A stretch of 20,249 nt of DNA from Patescibacteria group bacterium UBA6263 (GCA_002441085.1 DJVF01000022.1:1-20249); one strand, 5' to 3'. Counted from the first letter of the stretch, positions 9,423-18,310 are shown. Notes: a model not told the origin generated them from the letters alone. A program made the numbers and translations.

Positions 9423-10781
9423 ATGATCAATAGAGACGATATCAATTTACCACCACATAACATTGAAGCAGAGAAATGAGTTTTATGTTGAGCTCTAATG
9501 GATAATGACGTCATATGGGTTTATGACTGAGATTGACTAATCTCACAAGATTTCTATCAAAAAGAACATTCAATGATATACAAAGCCATACAGGAATTAC
9601 GAATACAACGTAAAACTATAGATACAGTTACAGTAGCAGATCAGTTGACAAAAAACAATGAAATCGATCTTATATGATGAATTGATTATTTATACGAATT
9701 ATCAAGTTTTCTTATTTCCACTTCCCCTTGTGGAGAATATTCAAAAATAGTAAAAGATAAATCAGTCCTAAGAAACATATTAAAAGTATCTCAAAGAATT
9801 ATATGAGATGTATACCAACAAAAAGATACTACTGAAATATTAGATGATATAGAGAAAAAAATATTTGAACTTACACAACAAAAAGTATGAGATTCTCTAA
9901 TAAAAATATCAGATATCCTAAAACAAAGAATAGAAAATTATATGGAAATTGTTGATAATCCAGAAAAAGCAAATGAGAGAAAGGTTTTATCTTGATACGT
10001 ATGATTAGACAATTATCTTACATGATTCAAACCATGAGAACTTATAATTGTAGCTGCTCGTCCAAGTATGTGAAAAACATCATTTGCTATAAATATACTT
10101 ACAAATGTAGCTATAAAACAAAATAAATCGGTAGCATTACTATCACTAGAAATGCAGTCAGAATCTATAGTAGATAGAATTATTTCTGAAGTTTCTAAAG
10201 TCCCAATGTACAAAATCACAAAATGAAATTTAGAAGAAGAAGATTTTGCAAACATATGAGAAGCAATAGAAATACTATGAGAAACAAAAATTTATATAGA
10301 TGACAAGTGAGCATATTCTGTACCTCAATTAAAATCAAAATTAAGAAAGCTAAAGATAGAAAAGGGTAGCCTAGACCTAGTAATAATAGATTACCTTCAA
10401 TTAATGCATTGAACTAGCTTTCAATGAAATAGAGTCCAAGAAATAAGTGAAATTTCTAGATGATTAAAAGAATTATCAAAAGAGCTTGAGGTTCCAATTA
10501 TTGCGTTGTCTCAGCTTTCACGTGCAGTTGAACAAAGAGTAGACAAAAAACCTCAACTTAGCGATCTTAGAGAATCATGAGCGATAGAACAAGATGCTGA
10601 TGCTGTGATAATGCTACATAGAGAAGATTATTATGATCCTGATACAGATAAAAAATGATCTACAGATGTATGCATAAGGAAAAATAGAAATGGTGCAGTG
10701 TGAGAAGTTGAACTACATTTTGAAAAAGAGATTATGAAATTTACAGAGAAAGTCACAAAAGCATCAGACAATACATATTAA
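9423..10781 (+). CDS. dnaB: replicative DNA helicase DnaB
   Basis: Hexameric 5'-3' helicase that unwinds DNA at the fork. 452 residues, normal for DnaB. The N-terminal helical domain begins LPPHNIEAEKGVLCGALMD. The RecA-type C-terminal domain has AARPSMGKTSFA (Walker A, GKT at 217-219), LLSLEM, LVIIDYLQLM (Walker B), IALSQLSRAVEQR and LSDLRESGAIEQDADAVIMLHRE. There is no intein, although DnaB is a common intein host. Glycines are 23 TGA against 3 GGN by hand count. It is co-oriented with the genes on both sides, but its gaps of 93 and 103 bases leave room for its own promoter. Confidence 0.97.
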
Positions 10782-10884
10782 AATTTATCAAATATTAGTA
10801 TATATTTTATAGCCCGATCTAATTAATAAATAAAATTATAAATATGGACCGGTCTTTATATAAATTTAAAACTTCAAAAAAATA

Positions 10885-11745
10885 ATGTTTAAAAAAATTT
10901 ATATAATTATATTATCAATTTTAATATTATGATATAGTTTATGATTTGAAATACCAAATCCAGAATGATTTGTCACAGACAAATCTAATATATTAACTGA
11001 TAAACAAAAAGTAATAATTTCAGATCTAATATCAAATATAAGACAAGAAACTAGCTCTGAAATAGCCGTTTTAATAGTTCCAACTATACAATGAGATAAT
11101 ATAAATTTACTATGAGCTGATATATGAAACAAACGAAGTGTTGGAGATAAAGATCTAAATAACTGAATAGTAATTTTAATTTCTATCGAAGATAGACAAC
11201 GATCTATACAGATATGATATTGACTAGAAGCTACAATAACAGATGCTATAGCCAAAAGAATTTGAGAAAAAAACATAAATCCAAATTTTAAACAGTGAAA
11301 TTATTTTCAATGAATATATGATACAATCAATCAAATATATTTATATATTCAAAAAGATCCTAACATCATCAAAAAATATTCTCAAAGCGATAATACAATA
11401 TCAAATCAGTGATCAATAAATATTGAATTGTTATTTTTTCGATGATTTGCAGCAGCTATAATTTCTCGTACAATAGTTCCCAAATCCAAAAGAAAAAATA
11501 GAATAAGTCGATTTATAACATTTATAACAATATTATCAATATGAGTAATATTATGATATTTTATATCTAATTTTATAATATCAATAATAATCTGATTTAT
11601 ATGAATGTTTTTTTGAATATTCTGAAAATGAAGTAATTGATCATTTGGAATTTGATGATTCGGAGGTGGAAATTTTTGATGAAACTCAGGATGATGATTC
11701 GGAGGTGGAAGTTTTTGATGAGGATGAGCTAGTGGTAAACGATAA
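10885..11745 (+). CDS. TPM-domain membrane protein with Gly-rich tail
   Basis: 286 residues. A hydrophobic N-terminal signal/anchor (about 4-20) precedes a TPM (YgcG/Psb32-type) domain: VTDKSNILTDKQK, SSEIAVLIVPTIQ, NNGIVILISIEDRQRSIQIGYGLEATITD and a C-terminal helix. Hydrophobic helices follow at about 210-245. The last ~38 residues are rich in Gly, Phe and Ser, as in many YgcG homologues. The tail has two near-identical DNA units in which TGA and GGA/GGT codons alternate within one glycine run, direct support for TGA as Gly. It is paired with lemA 62 bases downstream, a frequent combination in bacteria. The biochemical role of TPM proteins is poorly defined; a membrane or envelope role is inferred. 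Confidence 0.85.
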
Positions 11746-11807
11746 AATATTGAAAAAAACAAATATAATATTATAAATATAATCACTTTTATATATTAAA
11801 ACTTTAA

Positions 11808-12413
11808 ATGAAAAAATCTTTATTAATTGTTTTATGAGTAATCTTATGAATAATTTTATTAATTATACTTTTCATATCTGATAAATACAATACTATGGTT
11901 TGATTAGACGAATCAACCAAAACTGCACGATCACAAGTAGAAAATGTATATCAAAGAAGATTAGATCTTATACCAAACCTAGTAAACACTGTAAAATGAA
12001 TTGCATCACAAGAAGAACAAGTCTTTATATGAGTCACAAATGCTAGAGCAGCAGCAACAAAAGTAAATATAAATATAGATGATATACAAGAATTTTCCAA
12101 TTTTCAAAAATCACAAACTGAACTTTCATCAGCATTATCTAGATTATTGATGGTAACAGAAAATTATCCTGATATCAAATCAAATCAAAACTTTCTAGAA
12201 CTACAATCTCAATTAGAATGAACTGAAAATAGAATAGCAGTAGAAAGAAAAACCTTCAATGAAACAGCAAAAAATTATAATATTTATATCCGCAGAGTAC
12301 CAAATAATTTGATAGCATCTATATTATGATTCAAACAAAGAGAATTATTTGAAGCAAGTGAGTGAGCAGAAATCGCACCAATTGTTGATTTTGCTCCTGC
12401 CTTCCAAGAATAA
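11808..12413 (+). CDS. lemA: LemA family protein
   Basis: 201 residues, the typical LemA length. One N-terminal transmembrane helix (about 4-24) is followed by a long helical domain with the family signature: YNTMVGLDESTKTARSQVEN, RRLDLIPNLVNTVKG, NARAAATK, SALSRLLMVTENYPDIKSNQ, ENRIAVERKTFNETAKNYN and the FKQRELFEA / VDFAPAF end. The N-terminus is likely outside, with the helical bundle at the membrane. The cellular function of LemA is not settled; genetic association with TPM-domain proteins is well known and seen here. It is the last gene of the plus-strand cluster and is closed by the terminator at 12443. Confidence 0.95.
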
Positions 12414-12442
12414 AATATCAACTCAAAAAGTAATCAAATAAA

Positions 12443-12468
12443 AACCTGAACCATTTCAGGTTTTTTTT
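12443..12468 (+). terminator. strong intrinsic terminator after lemA
   Basis: AACCTGAA (12443-12450) pairs perfectly with TTCAGGTT (12455-12462) across a CCAT loop, followed by a run of T. It closes the ftsH to lemA cluster. Confidence 0.92.
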
Positions 12469-12539
12469 ATAATCAATTATCACTCACTCTTATTATAAAT
12501 ATATTATAAAACATGTAACTATAAATTTAATTATAAAAG

Positions 12540-12887
12540 CATTCTTGTGATAACGAAAGTATAGTGGATTATGTAATATTTGATTTGTTTTTTTGATAAA
12601 CAACATTACTTATGATGATGTAAAATAAAATATTAAACAAAAATGAGTTATGTCATATGGACCTATCGCCAAAAAGCAAACATCAGTATTCTGAAAGTTT
12701 GTAGCAAAGTCATTCGCTTACCAAAGCGTAACTTCGCAACACAAATCTTGAACCGGTTTTCTATATAATTTTATTGGGCATATACAACTAGCAGTCAAAA
12801 GCTTCTTGTTTTATACGCCTAATAGTATAATAGGCAGGCCGGTTCAGATGACCGGCTATCCTGTTATTTACTGGATAGCTTTTTTTT
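12540..12887 (+). ncRNA. candidate structured RNA of unknown type
   Basis: About 490 bases between lemA and the next gene hold no credible protein gene but have a locally GC-richer segment (about 12650-12880) with strong pairing: CGCTT/AAGCG (12715-12728), TGAACCGG (12749-12756) with CCGGTTCA (12839-12846), and GCCGGT/ACCGGC around a 7-base loop (12838-12856), then a terminator at 12855. The CCGGTT block can pair with either neighbour, so two structures exclude each other. I looked for tmRNA, RNase P RNA, SRP RNA and tRNA landmarks and found none. The 5' end is a guess. A 41-codon frame (12643-12768, basic, no TGA) could instead be a small peptide. A leader or attenuator for 12957 is also possible. 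Confidence 0.4.
12855..12887 (+). terminator. intrinsic terminator ending the candidate RNA
   Basis: GCTATCC (12855-12861) pairs with GGATAGC (12873-12879), followed by eight T. It abuts the GCCGGT/ACCGGC hairpin, sharing two bases. No protein gene ends before it, which implies a separate transcript or a leader terminator for the gene at 12957. Confidence 0.85.
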
Positions 12888-12891
12888 ATTC

Positions 12892-12920
12892 TTGAAATCT
12901 ATACTATAATAAGTTATATA
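12892..12920 (+). promoter_or_regulatory. candidate promoter for the nucleotidyltransferase gene
   Basis: TTGAAA (12892-12897), 17-base spacer, TATATA (12915-12920), placed after the terminator and 37 bases before the ATG at 12957. It would make that gene independent of the upstream RNA. The DNA is AT-rich, so the match is only suggestive. Confidence 0.35.
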
Positions 12921-12956
12921 TTCACTATAAATTTTAATTATTATATACCATACTTA

Positions 12957-13781
12957 ATGAATAAAAAAATATCATTAGTTTATATGGTTGCATGAATGTC
13001 ATCTCGCTTTGGTGGTAAAATAAAACAATTTGCCAAAGTCTGACCCAACGATACTACATTGATAGAATATTCTATGCATCAAGCTCTAAAATCAGATTTT
13101 TCCAAAATAATATTTATAGTAGGTAAAATGACAGAAACACCTTTTAAACAAAAATTTGGAAATAGTTACCAATCCATACCGGTAGAATATGCTCTACAGA
13201 CATTTGATGAAACTCATAGAGATAGACCACGGGGGACTGTAGATGCTATATGTAGTGCAAAAAATCTAATAGACTGACCATTTATAGTATGTAATTGAGA
13301 TGATATATATTGATCCAATTCATTTCAAATTCTATTTAATCACTTACAAAACCACGATAATTCAGCATCTATATGATATATACTAGAAGATGTAATACCT
13401 CAAAAGGGTAGTACCAATAGATGAATATTCAAAGTCAATCAATCTAATTATGTTCAAGAAATCAATGAAATATTATGAATACAAAAAGATTCATTAGATA
13501 AAATCTGATTAAATCCCAAAGATCTATGTAGTATGAATATATTTGGACTACAAAAAAATGATTTAGACAACTTAAATCAAATACTTCTCAATTTCAAACA
13601 AAATCATCAACAAGATAGAGTAGTAGAATGCTATCTACCAGTAGAGCTATCCAATCTAATCAAATCGAGCATTATTCAAATACAATTATATCCCACATCA
13701 GACCAACGATTATGAATCACCAATCCTGACGATGAAGGAATAGTCAAAAAACAAATACAAAATATAGAACAGTCACAATAA
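12957..13781 (+). CDS. sugar-phosphate nucleotidyltransferase family protein
   Basis: 274 residues. The N-terminus reads VAGMSSRFGGKIKQFAKVGPNDTTLIEYSM, matching the family with the AAGMGSRYGGLKQ...GPNGE...DYS signature. VCNGDDIYG corresponds to the metal-binding Asp segment. It transfers a nucleotide to a sugar phosphate; the exact sugar and nucleotide are not predictable. It is distinct in sequence from the GalU-like protein at 8535. Unlike the cluster genes it mixes GGT/GGA with TGA near its N-terminus. It is followed 64 bases later by truD. ATG chosen because it directly precedes the conserved loop. Confidence 0.8.
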
Positions 13782-13845
13782 GTTTTGATTGCAAAACAAT
13801 TATCAAATACTACTATATATTTAGTTTTTATAATTTTAGACTAAT

Positions 13846-14940
13846 ATGTTATTTTCTTTCAAACAAAAATCTCAAGATTTTATAGTAGAAGAGGAGTTGC
13901 CATTTCAACTTAGTTGAAAATGAGACGCTCTTTTTGTCTATTTTGAAAAAAGAAATCTTAGCACAATGGATATTATCAAGTTTTTATGTAAACAACTCAA
14001 TATCTCTAGATTGACGTTATGATTTGCATGACTCAAAGATAAAGATGCAATCACTAGACAACGAGTAAGTATATACAAAAGTGCTCTAAATAAAATCTGA
14101 TGAGAAAATAACTTTTTAAATACATTATCCCAAAAAACCAGAATCATAAAGACATCTCGACACCATCAACCAATAGGTATGACAACACATATAAACAATA
14201 CATTTCATATCAGACTCAGAGCAAACAAAAATCTTAGTCAGATAGAAATCAAAAATATTCAAACACTGATTCCCAAATTATTCAAAACCTGATTTCCCAA
14301 TAGTTTCGGTAAACAAAGATTCTGAATAGACAGTAAAAATCGACAAATAGGTAAAGATATCCTAGATTCCAAAATAATATTAAAAGAAAAATTTGAATCC
14401 AAATTTAAATTACAATCCTATGCAAGTCGATTATTTAATCAATATTTAGATATTAGGACAAAGTGAGGGATCTCTCTACTAGATTGAGATATAGTCAATA
14501 TCCAACCAAATACTTTATGATATTTTGATCAAACCCAAAATTCAATCAAAATTATACAAAATAATAAATTCAATAAAGATTATTTTTATTATCCAAATCA
14601 AATAAAAGAAGAAATCAAAAATCAATCTGACCTACAATTAAATATTACATGACCAATCATATGAAACAATTTACTATGTCCCTTAGTTGAAACTCAATCT
14701 TGAAAACTAGAAAAATCCTTTTTGGAAAGCAATAATATCAATTCCAAAGCTATAAAAATATTCTCTGACAATAAAATATTTTGACTTAGAAGAAATCTAT
14801 GGACACGACCGCACAAATCCAAATATCGTCGAGATTGACAAGATCTGCTTATAGATTTTACATTAGATTCTGGTGTATATGCAAGTGTATTTATAGACAT
14901 ATTACTCAAGAGTTTATCAAAGATAAAAAATAGCCAATAA
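13846..14940 (+). CDS. truD: tRNA pseudouridine(13) synthase TruD
   Basis: Converts U13 of certain tRNAs to pseudouridine. 364 residues. Landmarks: FIVEEELPFQLSGKGDALFVYFEK at the start, the catalytic motif GFAGLKDKDAITRQRVSI with the catalytic Asp at 65, TFHIRLRA, PNSFGKQRFG, and a late GPIIG and RRNLWTRP region. The glycine of GLKD is a TGA codon. The C-terminal part is divergent but colinear with the family. It may be co-transcribed with the upstream nucleotidyltransferase. No T-run terminator follows directly; the left end of the inverted repeat at 14943 begins 2 bases after the stop. Confidence 0.93.
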
Positions 14941-14942
14941 AA

Positions 14943-14968
14943 TTGTGCAAAGTAAATTAAATTTCTTG
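14943..14968 (+). repeat. left arm of inverted repeat
   Basis: Begins TTGTGCAAAGTA. The reverse complement of 15466-15491 matches it in about 21 of 26 positions, with the first 12 perfect. No target-site duplication could be recognised outside the arms. Confidence 0.5.
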
Positions 14969-15094
14969 CAAACAATGTTTTTTTATAATACATAATATTA
15001 AAAATAATTTTAATATATTTTATTTACAATCTTTTATGCAAAATTTTTTCTTTTTTTTATTTTTAAATCAAAAATAGAGTAGTACTACCCTAAT

Positions 15095-15151
15095 CCTGTC
15101 TACCGACAAGTAGATTTTTATTTTTTTCAAATTTATCTGACGATAGTCAGG
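15095..15151 (+). repeat. GC-rich repeat related to the recG insert
   Basis: The left block CCTGTCTACCGACAAGTAG differs at one of the first 11 bases from CCTGCCTACCGG in the recG insert. The right block CTGACGATAGTCAGG is itself a small inverted repeat and echoes the CGTCAGTCAGG end of the recG copy. About 17 AT-rich bases separate the two blocks. Confidence 0.45.
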
Positions 15152-15465
15152 CTACCCTTGTTTTAGCTCAAAAAGACTCAAAATACGATTCCATTTTGAC
15201 GATTTTTAAAACTGAGCTGAACAAACTACCAGTTAACATTTCAAACACACCTTAAAATTTCATGAAATTAGTATCTAAAGGCATTCTAGCATCCCATAAG
15301 GGATTCCAACAACATTTATTTAGAGTACTTGTCATTCCAGACATAATAAGAAATCTTCTTTTTGTATGTTCTTACAATTTCACGAAAAACGAAAAACAAA
15401 AAATAATTTATTTATTTTACATAAATAAATGAAATATAAGATCTAAAGCAAATTTAAAGAATCTC

Positions 15466-15510
15466 AAAGAAATATATCATACTTTGCACAAGATACATTG
15501 TGCCAAGTAT
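15466..15510 (-). repeat. right arm of inverted repeat plus hairpin
   Basis: TACTTTGCACAA (15480-15491) is the exact reverse complement of the left arm's first 12 bases. It also forms a local hairpin: ATACTT-T-GCACAA with TTGTGC-C-AAGTAT (15479-15510), one mismatch, 6-base loop. No T run follows on either strand, so it is not an ordinary terminator. Confidence 0.5.
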
Positions 15511-15627
15511 AAAAGCTAATAAATTAGTCTTTTAAATTATCTAACTATTTTTACCTTAAAATATTTTTTATATCTTTAATATTAATTTAAAAAATTATTT
15601 TTTATTAGAGGATTTGATTAGTAATTT

Positions 15628-15655
15628 AAAAAAGAGAAGACTATTCCTCTCTTTT
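15628..15655 (-). terminator. terminator of the RG/GG-tailed protein gene
   Basis: AAAAGAGA (15630-15637) and TCTCTTTT (15648-15655) form an 8-base stem. Read on the minus strand it is followed by a T run. It lies about 15 bases after the minus-strand stop at 15671. Confidence 0.75.
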
Positions 15656-15670
15656 ATACATATTTTTTTC

Positions 15671-16171
15671 TTATCTTGATCTAGATGGACGAGATGATCT
15701 ACCTCATTTAGGATATCATCATGAAGGTTTATGTCAGTATCATCAAGCAGATGCTTTATTGGGACGAAATCATCATTTACGTTCTTCTCTAAATGGCCTA
15801 CTATCCTCTCTTGGTGGTCTATCTTCTTCTCTTGATTGTCTACCAGTATGCCCTCCATATCTCGCTGATGGTCTACCTTCACCTCTAGAAAATCCATTAT
15901 TACTATGGTTCTTATTTTTTCTAGGTCAAAATGATGTACGTTCTGGCCTAGGAGTATAATCTTTTACTACTTCTACCTTTGGGGCATTGATAGTATTTAG
16001 ATTGATAATATTGAGTATTGCACCAGCTCATTCTATTTCTGCAAGAGTGTTTTTGACTAGAGTTACAAGTTCGATATTTGATAGTCATTTTGGTATTGGA
16101 AGGATCATATCACTTACAATAGTTGTTTTTTTATCAGTATTTAACTGAAAAATAATAAGTAGTTCTGTCAT
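15671..16171 (-). CDS. RG/GG-tailed protein of unknown function
   Basis: 166 residues. The first ~75 residues form a compact, mostly hydrophobic and acidic domain that I do not recognise (starts MTELLIIFQLNTDKK and includes LVTLVKNTLAEIEGAGAILNIINL). The remainder is low complexity, rich in Arg, Gly, Ser, Pro and Asn, with RGEGRP, ARYGGHTGR, KGGFRP and GGYGHKPSGGYPKGGR. Such tails bind RNA in many proteins; that role is inferred here. The tail mixes GGN and TGA glycines. The DEAD-box helicase nearby also ends in an RS/RG-type tail. It has its own terminator and diverges from the small acidic gene at 16345. Confidence 0.8.
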
Positions 16172-16305
16172 GTTTAAATAATATATAAAATCAAGCTCTG
16201 CAAATAAATTTATATCTGAGTCTACGGATTAATCTAACATAAGCAACACACAAAAAAGACTATCTATTAAGAATTAGTTTCCTACAATTAAATTGGTATC
16301 ATCAA

Positions 16306-16334
16306 TTGGTACGAGAAACCTTTTATATTATAAC
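16306..16334 (+). promoter_or_regulatory. promoter of the small acidic protein gene
   Basis: TTGGTA (16306-16311), a 17-base spacer and TATAAC (16329-16334). The predicted start of transcription, about 7 bases after the -10, falls at or just before the ATG at 16345, so the mRNA would be leaderless or nearly so. Confidence 0.5.
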
Positions 16335-16344
16335 CCGAAATACA

Positions 16345-16464
16345 ATGACAGACGAAACGACTGTAGAAGAAGTAGTAGGTACAGATGCTACACAGGCAGC
16401 TCCTGAAGTACCTCAAACAGAAGAAAAAGCTCCTGAAGCAACTCCTGAAGTAGCTGCAGAATAA
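16345..16464 (+). CDS. 39-residue acidic Pro/Ala/Glu-rich protein
   Basis: Begins MTDETTVEEV and continues with APEVP, KAPEATPEV and AAE units, so it is highly acidic, without aromatic residues or cysteine, and probably disordered. Its only glycine is GGT. It has a promoter-like pair immediately upstream and a 10-base-stem terminator 21 bases after its TAA, which makes it a self-contained transcription unit; this supports it as a real gene despite its size. I do not recognise a family. Possible roles (a flexible tail, a ribosome or chaperone accessory) cannot be told apart. Confidence 0.65.
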   Translation: MTDETTVEEVVGTDATQAAPEVPQTEEKAPEATPEVAAE

Positions 16465-16484
16465 TTATAATTTCAATTCACAAA

Positions 16485-16511
16485 AAAATTACTCTTTAGG
16501 GAGTAATTTTT
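16485..16511. terminator. bidirectional terminator
   Basis: AAAATTACTC (16485-16494) pairs with GAGTAATTTT (16501-16510), loop TTTAGG, with A before and T after. It serves the plus-strand 39-residue gene and the convergent minus-strand gene ending at 16524. Confidence 0.88.
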
Positions 16512-16523
16512 GTTATAAAGAAA

Positions 16524-16796
16524 TTATCTTTCACCTCTTTGATTATACTCCCTACAGATATCAGCCAAGGGCTGGACTTCTTGCTCAAGGATTTCTTTCA
16601 ATCTATCAGATATATTTTTTAATTTTTTTCAAACCTGAGGATGTTTAATCTCTATATCATTTTTAGAATCTTTATCAAATTTTTTTGAAAGAAGATTAAA
16701 ATGATCTACAAGAACATCATAGTCTAAGTTACCTATATCCTCTACTAATTCTTGATTGCTTCAATTGTATTTTTCTATTTTTTGGGGATGATTCAT
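16524..16796 (-). CDS. hypothetical 90-residue protein
   Basis: ATG at 16796, TAA at 16524-16526. A polar, charged, probably all-helical protein without a signal peptide. It includes LVEDIGNLDYDVLVDHFNLLSKKFDKDSKNDIE and a C-terminal helix KLKNISDRLKEILEQEVQPLADICREY. Two glycines are TGA and two GGT. I do not recognise a family. It lies 72 bases downstream of the MbfA-like gene on the same strand, so they may share a transcript that ends at the terminator at 16485. Confidence 0.75.
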
Positions 16797-16868
16797 ATAC
16801 ACTTCATTATAAATATAAATTAAACAACCATTCCATCATACAGCTCTATTATTCTATACCTATAAATA

Positions 16869-17759
16869 CTAAACTTCCAAACCAAATACTGATCTAATTA
16901 CAAAGCCAATTCCAAAACTAATTATAGCTACTCCCATACTTATCATAGCCATTTCCAAAAACTTTCTACGAAAATTATGATTCTGTGCTATAGATACATA
17001 TCGATTAAACAAAGCTATAATAATCAAAGCTACCAGCATAGTAACTAGCAAAGCTATAAATGGATTTTTTATAAAAATATATGGTAATATCAAAAAAACA
17101 ACAGTTATAAAGTATGCTGATCGAGTATACAAAGAAGATGTAAGTGCTTTGCTATCGTTTCATTCAGCTTTAGTAGATAAATATTCAGATGCTCACATAG
17201 AAAAAGAAGCAGATATACCAGTGATCAATCCAACCACAGCTATCAAATTGGTATTTTGAAGTCCCAAAGTCAATCATGCCAAGACTCCAGTCAATTCAAC
17301 CAAAGCATCATTCAATCACAAAACTATAGATCACATATAAAACAATCATTTATCATTCAACATATCTATCAATTTTTTTTCATGTCCTTCTTCATCTTTT
17401 TGTATCTTTACAAGTTCTGGTACCAAACCGCCCAATTTACTATAAGATTGCTGAGCATATACTTCTCATTTTTCCATCAACTTTATACCAAAACTCAATC
17501 AAAAGATCTTAACAATCATTACAAAAAAACTTATTCTAAAGTTATTTGGCTTTACCTCTACATTTGTATATGATTTCCATATATCATGATGTTTTTTTTC
17601 TTGCATAGATATAATAGAAAGAGTCTTCTTATTTTTTGGATCTTTGCTAATATTAGCCAATTTATAATATATTATAGACTCAGTAAGCTCATTTATCTGA
17701 GCTTTTATAAGAAATTTCAATATTTCTTGAGTCATTACAGGTACTTTTTTTATCATCAT
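16869..17759 (-). CDS. MbfA-like ferritin-domain/VIT1 iron transporter
   Basis: 296 residues ending in TAG. The N-terminal ~135 residues form a ferritin-like (erythrin) domain with carboxylate-His motifs: EKKH around 54-57, a partner NELTE around 23-27, and a second DEEGH motif near residue 125. The C-terminal ~160 residues form a VIT1/CCC1-type membrane domain with about five helices, including LGLNDALVELTGVLAGLTLG and GISASFSMGASEYLSTKAE. This combination is the membrane-bound ferritin A (MbfA) architecture, associated with iron or manganese export and peroxide tolerance. One expected Glu of the second helix pair (YAQQSYSKL) seems replaced, so diiron chemistry is uncertain. It is followed by the 90-residue gene and preceded by the DsbB-like gene, 24 bases away. 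Confidence 0.88.
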
Positions 17760-17783
17760 ATTTTAAAATAATTTAAATCTGAC

Positions 17784-18236
17784 TTATTTATTTTTTTTGA
17801 TAAACCACAACACGCTAATCAATATTACCCCAAATGCTATCAATGCCAAAAAAGGTATAGTGACAAATCCCCAATATCATACTTGAGGTATCACACAAGG
17901 ATTATTTAAATTACAAAAAGTAGGTCACCAAAAACTAAATTTTTGCATACCATACATATATCATGACAGTATAACTCACAAAACACTAGGTATTATAATA
18001 TATTTTCAGACGTTCTTATCTTTGGTGATCAATCATATTGCTGATGTTATAAACAAAGGATACATAAATATCCTATCCCATCGACATAAATTACATGGTT
18101 CAAAGCCACTTCATCCAAAAAAGTTACCAGATACAAAGTTTAGATAAGGATCTCCAAAATTAGAAAAATACAAAGATATAACTATAGCCAAAAAACTTTG
18201 TGTCAAAATTACAAACAACAATTTACTTCATTTCAT
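17784..18236 (-). CDS. DsbB/BdbC-like disulfide bond oxidoreductase
   Basis: 150 residues with four predicted membrane helices. The first redox pair is CNLC at 48-51 within PCNLCRWDRIFMYPL, matching the family PCxLCxxQR pattern. The second pair is Cys 108 and Cys 114 in FCNLNNPC within the second outer loop. The final helix ends in a Lys-rich tail. DsbB-type enzymes reoxidise thiol oxidases and pass electrons to quinone or other acceptors; whether this organism has quinones cannot be told here. No DsbA partner is visible in the window. It is upstream of the MbfA-like gene, so both probably share a message. Confidence 0.9.
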
Positions 18237-18310
18237 ATAATTCTAAGTAATAAATAAAGTATATCCAATCTAATATATACTAAATAAACAAAAAAACTTT
18301 TAAATCAACA

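Larger units (their letters stand above)
14941..15600. other. non-coding, repeat-rich interval after truD
   Basis: About 650 bases with no credible gene in either strand under code 25. It holds a 26-base imperfect inverted repeat (14943-14968 and 15466-15491), a GC-rich block (15095-15151), nested pairings around 15165-15230 (TCAAAAT with ATTTTGA), a perfect palindrome AATTTCATGAAATT (15256-15269), TCCC-ATAA-GGGA near 15293-15304 and a hairpin at 15479-15510. It could be a decayed element, a MITE-like unit or a structured RNA. Confidence 0.5.

Noticed and set aside
10782..10884. Operator or terminator between dnaB and the TPM gene
   Set aside because: Contains the 8-base palindrome GACCGGTC (10852-10859) but no stable longer stem or T run; too little to assign.
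11406..11786. Minus-strand frame rich in His and Pro
   Set aside because: It is the antisense of the TPM protein's Gly-rich tail; its composition comes from the TGA/GGA repeat on the plus strand.
12838..12856. T-arm of a tRNA or tmRNA
   Set aside because: GCCGGT-TCAGATG-ACCGGC forms a 7-base loop, but the loop lacks the TTCRANY phase with a 5-base stem, and no acceptor, D or anticodon arms are found upstream.
12650..12937. 95-codon frame under code 25 across the candidate RNA
   Set aside because: It runs through the terminator hairpin and the downstream promoter-like pair and has no recognisable motif. Code 25 removes a stop codon and inflates chance frames.
13782..13830. Terminator after the nucleotidyltransferase gene
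   Set aside because: GTTTTG-ATTG-CAAAAC can pair, but the stem is AT-rich and no T run follows.
14941..15600. CRISPR array
   Set aside because: Repeats are few, degenerate and inverted, with no regularly spaced identical direct repeats and no cas genes nearby.
15595..15959. Open frames in other phases around the RG/GG-tailed gene, including a low-complexity Asp/His-rich one
   Set aside because: They overlap the terminator or the RG-rich tail. The chosen frame has a clean start, coherent N-terminal domain and a terminator just after its stop.
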